Below, one piece after another: positions 59,759-64,000 of a stretch of 64,000 nt of DNA (the first letter of the stretch is position 1; each line of letters starts with the position of its first letter). The stretch covers positions 248,001 through 312,000 of the forward strand of contig OZ243949.1 of the NCBI GenBank assembly GCA_965214305.1. The letters are read 5' to 3'. A program made the translations under genes and the position numbers. The DNA comes from Azophilus sp965214305. Its GTDB lineage: Bacteria > Pseudomonadota > Gammaproteobacteria > Pseudomonadales > Azotimanducaceae. The notes beneath the pieces are model-generated. The model did no database searches and was not told the origin of the DNA. It saw only the letters and a program-made list of their open reading frames with translations.

Positions 59759-61680
59759 AGATTTTCTATCTCGATATCGGGCAGGCTTGCATCGACCGGC
59801 AGGCCGAACACCCGACAGAAGAAGGCGTATTCGCTGCCGATGGCCTTGGCGATATTGGCACCGTCGCGAAAACCATGGCCCTCGCCCGGAAACTTGAGAT
59901 AAGCGACGGCCATGCCCTTTGCCCTGAGCGCGGCCACCATGGCTTCGGCCTGATTCGGCGGTACCACCCGGTCTTCGCTGCCCTGAAAAAAGATGACCGG
60001 ACAAGCGAAGCCGTCAAGGTGCCGAATTGGCGAGCGTTGCCGCATGGTTGCGTGCGAACCGACCAGCCGGAACAGATACTGTGACTCGAATTTGTGGGTA
60101 TCGTCGGCGAGTGCGGTTAGGTCGCCGATACCGTAGTGGCTGGCCCCCGCCCCGAATACCGTCTGCGTGGTTAGCGCACGCAGGGTTGTATAGCCGCCGG
60201 CGCTGCCGCCGCGAATCGCGACCCGGGCGGGATCGACCAAGCCTTCGGCGATGAGATGGTTTACCGCATCCACACAATCGGTCACATCGGTCTCGCCCCA
60301 ACTGCCATGCAATGCGTTGCGATAATCCCGGCCGTAACCGGTGCTGCCCCGGTAATTGATATCGGCTACCAGCCAACCCCGGCTGGCATAGAACTGCAGC
60401 CACAGGCGCAGGACCGGCGAGGCGGCCCCGGTCGGCCCGCCGTGGGTGGTCACCAATAGAGGTGCCTTGCCGCCGGGCACCGGTGAGGCGCCGGGTGCGG
60501 GGAGGGTGAGCCAGGCGAAGGCTCGCTGCCCATCCCGTGTTTTGTACTCGATGTGACGCTTACGGCCAAGCCATTTGCTATCGAACGGTAGCGGCGGGCC
60601 GGCAACCACCGGCAGGCTGGCACCTTGATGCCCTCGCGACCCAAGCCGGTTGGAGAGGCGGGCCAGGTCGTAGCGGGCGAGTTCACTGGTGGCGTCGGCA
60701 TGGGCACCGAGGAAGTAGAGATGGTTGCCTTGGGTTGTAAGATGGCTGTATTCGACGCAGCTATCCGGCAGCGGGCTCGCCGAGCCACTTTCCAGGTCGA
60801 TCAGCATCAGCGTCTGTTCGCCCGGTAACTGGCGTCGCGCTATGACATGGCGATCGTCCAGTATGGCGTAGTCGCGATTGCCCAACTGCCAGGCGGGACC
60901 GGCGTATTCGGCATCTTCCCGGAAGACGATGCCTGTACCGCCCTTGTCCAGGCGGTACAGGTTCCAGAAACCGGTCGCGTCGCTTAGGTACAGGGCGCTG
61001 TCGTCGTCGCGCCAGCTTGGCTGTTGCACCGACACGGTCGCGCCGCCGGCAACCAGGGTGGTGGCCCCGATGTTCGGGCCGTCCAGGTGCGCGCGCAGCA
61101 ACTGGGTTCCATCCCAGGGCATGTTCGGGTGATCCCAGGCGATGAACAGCAACTCACCGCCCTCGGGCGAGACGGTTGGCGATGCGTAGAAATCGTGCTC
61201 CCGGTGCAAAATCGAAACCTGGCCGGTGGTGATTGCAATAGCCGCCAGGGCATTAACGGGTTGGGTAGCGCGCCCGTGTATTTCCGTGACGGCGATCAGG
61301 CGATCATGGCGCGGATCGGCGCAAAGGTCCGCGTAACGAATCTCCGGCCCGGAATGGGTGAGCTGCCGGATGGTGCCCTCAGCCTCCACGGCAAAGATGT
61401 TCTGGTCGCCGGCGTTCACGAAGTAAACGGTATCCCCGGCGGGCAGGTAGGCCGCTCCCCCGTATTCGTGGATGCGGCTGCGCACATTGTGCGGTTCTGG
61501 GGTCAGCTCCGCCGCGGTATCGCCGTCCAAGCGGAGCAACGTTGTGCGGCCGCCCTCGGCTGGGCGGCTTTCCAGCCAGTAAAGAGTGCCGTTGCACGAC
61601 CGGGGTTCACCGATGCCGGTGGCGGCTTGGGCCACGACCTCCGGTGTGATGGGAGAGGGGGTGATGGCTGAGGCAATCAT
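59755..61680 (-). CDS. S9 family prolyl oligopeptidase-like peptidase
   Basis: 641 residues. An N-terminal beta-propeller region (about 15-370) is followed by an alpha/beta hydrolase domain. The triad residues are Ser in RGGSAGGYTTLR, Asp in GSEDRVVPPNQ and His in FPGEGHGFRDG. HEYGGAAYL and FIAWDHPNMPWDGTQL are typical of the cytoplasmic dipeptidyl-peptidase/acylaminoacyl-peptidase group. No signal peptide is seen. The ATG at 61680 overlaps the GNAT stop (ATGA); downstream it is coupled to ddl. Confidence 0.92.
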   Translation of the reverse strand: MIASAITPSPITPEVVAQAATGIGEPRSCNGTLYWLESRPAEGGRTTLLRLDGDTAAELTPEPHNVRSRIHEYGGAAYLPAGDTVYFVNAGDQNIFAVEAEGTIRQLTHSGPEIRYADLCADPRHDRLIAVTEIHGRATQPVNALAAIAITTGQVSILHREHDFYASPTVSPEGGELLFIAWDHPNMPWDGTQLLRAHLDGPNIGATTLVAGGATVSVQQPSWRDDDSALYLSDATGFWNLYRLDKGGTGIVFREDAEYAGPAWQLGNRDYAILDDRHVIARRQLPGEQTLMLIDLESGSASPLPDSCVEYSHLTTQGNHLYFLGAHADATSELARYDLARLSNRLGSRGHQGASLPVVAGPPLPFDSKWLGRKRHIEYKTRDGQRAFAWLTLPAPGASPVPGGKAPLLVTTHGGPTGAASPVLRLWLQFYASRGWLVADINYRGSTGYGRDYRNALHGSWGETDVTDCVDAVNHLIAEGLVDPARVAIRGGSAGGYTTLRALTTQTVFGAGASHYGIGDLTALADDTHKFESQYLFRLVGSHATMRQRSPIRHLDGFACPVIFFQGSEDRVVPPNQAEAMVAALRAKGMAVAYLKFPGEGHGFRDGANIAKAIGSEYAFFCRVFGLPVDASLPDIEIENL

Positions 61681-62204
61681 GAGCGGCGCAGGGTAGCCCG
61701 GCGGTCGATACGAGTCCAACGCTCGTGGTCGCGCCAGGCGCCCTCAATGAACAGAAAACGGGACGAGATGCCTTCCCTTTCAAATCCGCAACGCTTCACC
61801 AGTTCGATGGAGCGGGTATTCTCCGGTTGAATGTTCGCTTCCAAGCGGTGCAGTTCCAGTTTCGAGAAGGCGTAGTCGACGACCAACCGCAAGCCCTCCC
61901 GCATGTAGCCGCGTCCGGCGAAGGGTGCCGTGACATAGTAGCCGAGCGTTGCGCTCAAAAAGGAACCGCGGACGATGTTGTTGATGTTGAAGCAACCGGC
62001 AATGGCCTGGGAACTGCGCTCGATAACAAGGAGGCCGGCGTGGTCGTCCCGCTCCACCCGTTTGAGGTAACGGCTGAACATGTCGCGGCTGGTCGGCGAA
62101 ACGATCCAGGGCCGGTGCAGCGCCGTACTCGAACGCATGGCGGATATGAAAGCATCCCGATCTTTACGCATGACGGGGCGCAGATACACGCGACTGTCAC
62201 TCAT
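61677..62204 (-). CDS. GNAT N-acetyltransferase, RimJ/RimL type
   Basis: 175-residue acetyltransferase. It has VYLRPVMRKDRDAFISAM, IAGCFNINNIVRGSF, and ATLGYYVTAPFAGRGYMREGL, the last holding the acetyl-CoA pyrophosphate loop (R/Q-x-x-G-x-G/A). RLEANIQPENTRSIELVKRC and GFEREG also match. This group acetylates N-termini of ribosomal proteins or small molecules. Its stop overlaps the S9 peptidase start and its start overlaps the small membrane protein by 8 nt. Confidence 0.9.
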   Translation of the reverse strand: MSDSRVYLRPVMRKDRDAFISAMRSSTALHRPWIVSPTSRDMFSRYLKRVERDDHAGLLVIERSSQAIAGCFNINNIVRGSFLSATLGYYVTAPFAGRGYMREGLRLVVDYAFSKLELHRLEANIQPENTRSIELVKRCGFEREGISSRFLFIEGAWRDHERWTRIDRRATLRRS

Positions 62205-62412
62205 TGCGGCGGCGCGCCTCCAGCAAGAATATTTCCCATAATGCCGAGGGAATCATCGCTACGCCAATGGTGAGCAGCAGGACGGGGTGCGGGCCGGTGG
62301 CGAATGTCCAAACCCGCGCGAAGTCGTAAGCCCGCTCCTGCCAAAGGGCAAGGCCAGCGGTGGCCAAGGCGGAGCCGATGGTAAGCATTAAAAAGCCGAC
62401 GAAGTATCTCAC
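62197..62412 (-). CDS. Small two-helix membrane protein
   Basis: 71 residues from the GTG at 62412. Helix 1 is YFVGFLMLTIGSALATAGLA and helix 2 is HPVLLLTIGVAMIPSALWEI, with a charged C-terminus ARRRNE. I do not recognise a family. It reads in a different frame through the 3' part of the C39-like ORF for over 200 nt. The clean two-helix pattern and the 8 nt coupling to GNAT argue that it is real. Confidence 0.55.
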   Translation of the reverse strand: MRYFVGFLMLTIGSALATAGLALWQERAYDFARVWTFATGPHPVLLLTIGVAMIPSALWEIFLLEARRRNE

Positions 62413-63373
62413 CTTGGTTTCCGGTGTGCCGGTACCAGAGCGGTGCAAACAAGTAGGCCGCGCCGCGATGGCGCAACCAGGCGTTGGTAAAGGCGCTTAA
62501 GTCATAGGAACGCGGCACCGAAGCGGCTTCCGCCGCCGCCGGGTCGCAGGCCAGAACCCGGTTTCCATGGATACCGTAAATGGTGACGAGATGCCCGGCG
62601 GTTTCCGTCAGCGGGGCACCGGGCAGCTCATCTCGGCCGAAACGAATGCTGGCAACCACCGGCGAGCCGGCGCGCAGAACGCGCAGCGCCGGTTCCCAGG
62701 AGGCCAGGGTCTCCACGGCCCCAAGGCGCCCGAATAACCCGGCGCAGCGTATCGCCAAAGGCCATGAGCCGTAAAATCGGCCATCGCAACAGGCGTCGAT
62801 TACCGATCGCCAGTCGATATCCGGTTGCGCCGCCCGCAATGCCATCGTCAGCGCCGTTGGTGAGCAGATTCGTCGTCTTATGGCCTGCGGTGCCGTCATT
62901 TGGCTGAGCGGCGCTGGCTGGGCCAGCGCGAAGCGGATGCCTTTGGGTGCTTCGGGGTTGATTTGCAGAGGGCGGATAGAGAGGGTGACGAGAAAATGCT
63001 TGGGTGGGTTGGGCCCTGCGAGGCGCACCAGCAGGCGGCTCTGAGGCAAGTCGGATTCGGTGTGGAAGCAGTCGATATGAGTACTAACGGCGCCGTTGTT
63101 CGAGTGCGTCGCAAAGGGGGTTGCGAGTGGTGTCTTCGCTGCCACCGGTTCAAGTGGCCACAAGCTGTCGCCGATCTGCAAGGCACATTGAAAAGCCGAT
63201 GCTTCCCCGGGGATCGAGAGGCTCGGAACCAGTATGTGTCGGCCGGGGCAGGGCGGGACGGGAACGATGGCATCGACCACCGCATCGGCTACCCGCCAAA
63301 GCGGCGCGACCGACACCGGCAGCGGATAATTCCGCGCCGCATCCCGATCCCCAAAACGCAAGCTTATTTGCAT
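62201..63373 (-). CDS. C39-like cysteine peptidase family protein
   Basis: 390-residue frame. An N-terminal beta-rich region (about 1-160) precedes a papain-like C39_2 domain. The catalytic Cys is in RRRICSPTALTMAL, then FYGSWPLAIRCAGLFG, GSPVVASIRFGRDELPGAP, His in TAGHLVTIYG and Asp in ACDPAAAEAASV. Homology ends near AAYLFAPLWY (about residue 315). The remaining roughly 75 residues are Arg/Pro-rich and overlap the small membrane protein in another frame, so the natural stop may have been lost. ATG 63373 is the start; the gene lies between tatD and GNAT. Confidence 0.75.
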   Translation of the reverse strand: MQISLRFGDRDAARNYPLPVSVAPLWRVADAVVDAIVPVPPCPGRHILVPSLSIPGEASAFQCALQIGDSLWPLEPVAAKTPLATPFATHSNNGAVSTHIDCFHTESDLPQSRLLVRLAGPNPPKHFLVTLSIRPLQINPEAPKGIRFALAQPAPLSQMTAPQAIRRRICSPTALTMALRAAQPDIDWRSVIDACCDGRFYGSWPLAIRCAGLFGRLGAVETLASWEPALRVLRAGSPVVASIRFGRDELPGAPLTETAGHLVTIYGIHGNRVLACDPAAAEAASVPRSYDLSAFTNAWLRHRGAAYLFAPLWYRHTGNQGEILRRLFNAYHRLRLGHRWPCPLAGAGLRLRAGLDIRHRPAPRPAAHHWRSDDSLGIMGNILAGGAPPQ

Positions 63374-63381
63374 GAATGCCG

Positions 63382-63419
63382 TACTTCCGTTCAGGCCATC
63401 CCGGGGCGCAGGCTCCTAG
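63382..63419 (+). repeat. CTAG-ended palindromic repeat, copy R6 (end fragment)
   Basis: Only the right end survives: ACTTCCG near 63384 and GGCGCAGGCTCCTAG at 63405-63419. The CTAG supplies the TAG stop codon of the minus-strand tatD gene. The rest of the element is missing or diverged. Confidence 0.65.
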
Positions 63420-64000
63420 GCGAGCCGAAACAGACGTTGGGCGTTGGCCGTGGTGTGTCGAATGAGTTTCGCAACGGGCACAGCGTACAGGCCAGCCAGC
63501 CGTTCGGCGACAACGGGTAGTAGACAGGGTTCATTGCGCCGCCGCCGTTGGGTGGGCGGCGTTGCGCCCTGTGGAAACAGGAAGGGAGCATCGGTTTCGA
63601 TGACGAGCCGTTCTAGGGGAATGGCGGGTACGAGCCGACGCAGTTGCGCACCCCGGGCTTCGTCGCATACCCAGCCGGTGACGCCAATGCTAAAGCCCGC
63701 CGCCAGATAACCCTCCAAGTCTGCCCGGTTGCCGGTGAAGCAGTGTATGAGCACCTGTTCCGGTGCCCCTCCATAGGCGGACAGCGCCTTGAAGACGGCC
63801 CCGTCGGTATCCCGGTCGTGTACAAACAGGGGCATATCGAGTTCCCCCGCCAATGCCACTTGGGCTGCGAATACCTCGTGCTGCACATCGGCTGGTGAAT
63901 AGTTGCGGTTGAAGTCGAGCCCGGTTTCGCCGATGGCGAGCACCGCTGGATGGCGGGCCAGCTGACGCAGTTGATCGACCCAACCGGCTTGGACATCCTT
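63416..64000 (-). CDS. TatD family metal-dependent hydrolase, 5'-truncated by window edge
   Basis: 194 residues of a TatD DNase are present; the N-terminus lies beyond base 64000. Seen are AIGETGLDFNRNYSP with the metal-binding Glu, MPLFVHDRDTDGAVF with His, VLIHCFTGNRADLEGYL, IGVTGWVC and LVIETDAPFLFP with the final Asp. TatD proteins are 3'-5' exonucleases and DNA-repair or quality-control hydrolases. The stop TAG lies in repeat fragment R6. Confidence 0.92.
   Translation of the reverse strand, partial: KDVQAGWVDQLRQLARHPAVLAIGETGLDFNRNYSPADVQHEVFAAQVALAGELDMPLFVHDRDTDGAVFKALSAYGGAPEQVLIHCFTGNRADLEGYLAAGFSIGVTGWVCDEARGAQLRRLVPAIPLERLVIETDAPFLFPQGATPPTQRRRRNEPCLLPVVAERLAGLYAVPVAKLIRHTTANAQRLFRLA

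Noticed and set aside
1..64000. CRISPR arrays, prophage genes, complete IS elements, rRNA
   Set aside because: Scanned for regularly spaced repeats, phage structural genes, paired IS ends and rRNA cores; none seen.

Overview
The window is GC-rich, densely coded chromosomal DNA from a proteobacterium, most probably a gammaproteobacterium. The main evidence is gene order. A tig-clpP-clpX-lon-hupB-ppiD block opens the window, followed by a methyltransferase-rnhA-dnaQ block like yafS-rnhA-dnaQ of enterics. cysI-DUF934, metH, coaE, nudC, sohB and ddl are proteobacterial in type. I cannot place it below class. The catabolic gene set (acyl-CoA carboxylase, two intact enoyl-CoA hydratases, Rieske oxygenase, flavin monooxygenase, aldehyde and alcohol dehydrogenases) suggests an aerobic heterotroph that uses branched, terpenoid or aromatic carbon.

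Layout. 1-7260: protein quality control (trigger factor, ClpXP, Lon, HU, PpiD). 7353-10862: methyltransferase, RNase HI, DnaQ, SohB. 10891-18166: antiporter, DUF934 and sulfite reductase on the minus strand, divergent from metH. 18252-24185: ThuA-like protein, a broken SDR, an NTF2-like protein and an RND efflux pair. 24328-28070: NudC, alpha/beta hydrolase, an unrecognised envelope protein and a rhomboid protease. 28140-31942: a MATE remnant, then a small catabolic cluster. 32334-37717: a four-gene export operon (outer-membrane factor, PAS-fused adaptor, ABC ATPase, MacB-type permease). 37937-41831: an NSS transporter and a cache-HAMP-SpoIIE-STAS phosphatase. 41888-44644: ferredoxin, CoaE, enoyl-CoA hydratase, desaturase. 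44925-47367: class III alcohol dehydrogenase, divergent from a Rieske oxygenase. 47368-50021: a scarred segment with an orphan LexA box, an IS1380 remnant, NhaC and a broken enoyl-CoA hydratase. 50018-51557: two tandem DsbA/HCCA-isomerase-like genes. 51550-58352: an Atu-like acyl-CoA carboxylase operon led by a SCO gene. 58635-58711: tRNA-Arg(CCT). 58808-64000: TatD, C39-like protease, small membrane protein, GNAT, S9 peptidase and Ddl on the minus strand, mostly joined by 4-17 nt overlaps.

The least ordinary material is non-coding. A dispersed palindromic repeat family (six copies or fragments) ends in CTAG, and in three places that CTAG supplies the TAG stop of the neighbouring gene. A second family (two copies) is a hairpin with a conserved loop of about 46 nt and 32-39 bp perfect arms; the arms differ between copies while staying self-complementary. 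Four genes (SDR, MATE, IS1380 transposase, enoyl-CoA hydratase) keep both ends but have lost their middles, which suggests one mode of decay. No CRISPR array, prophage or complete insertion sequence was seen.
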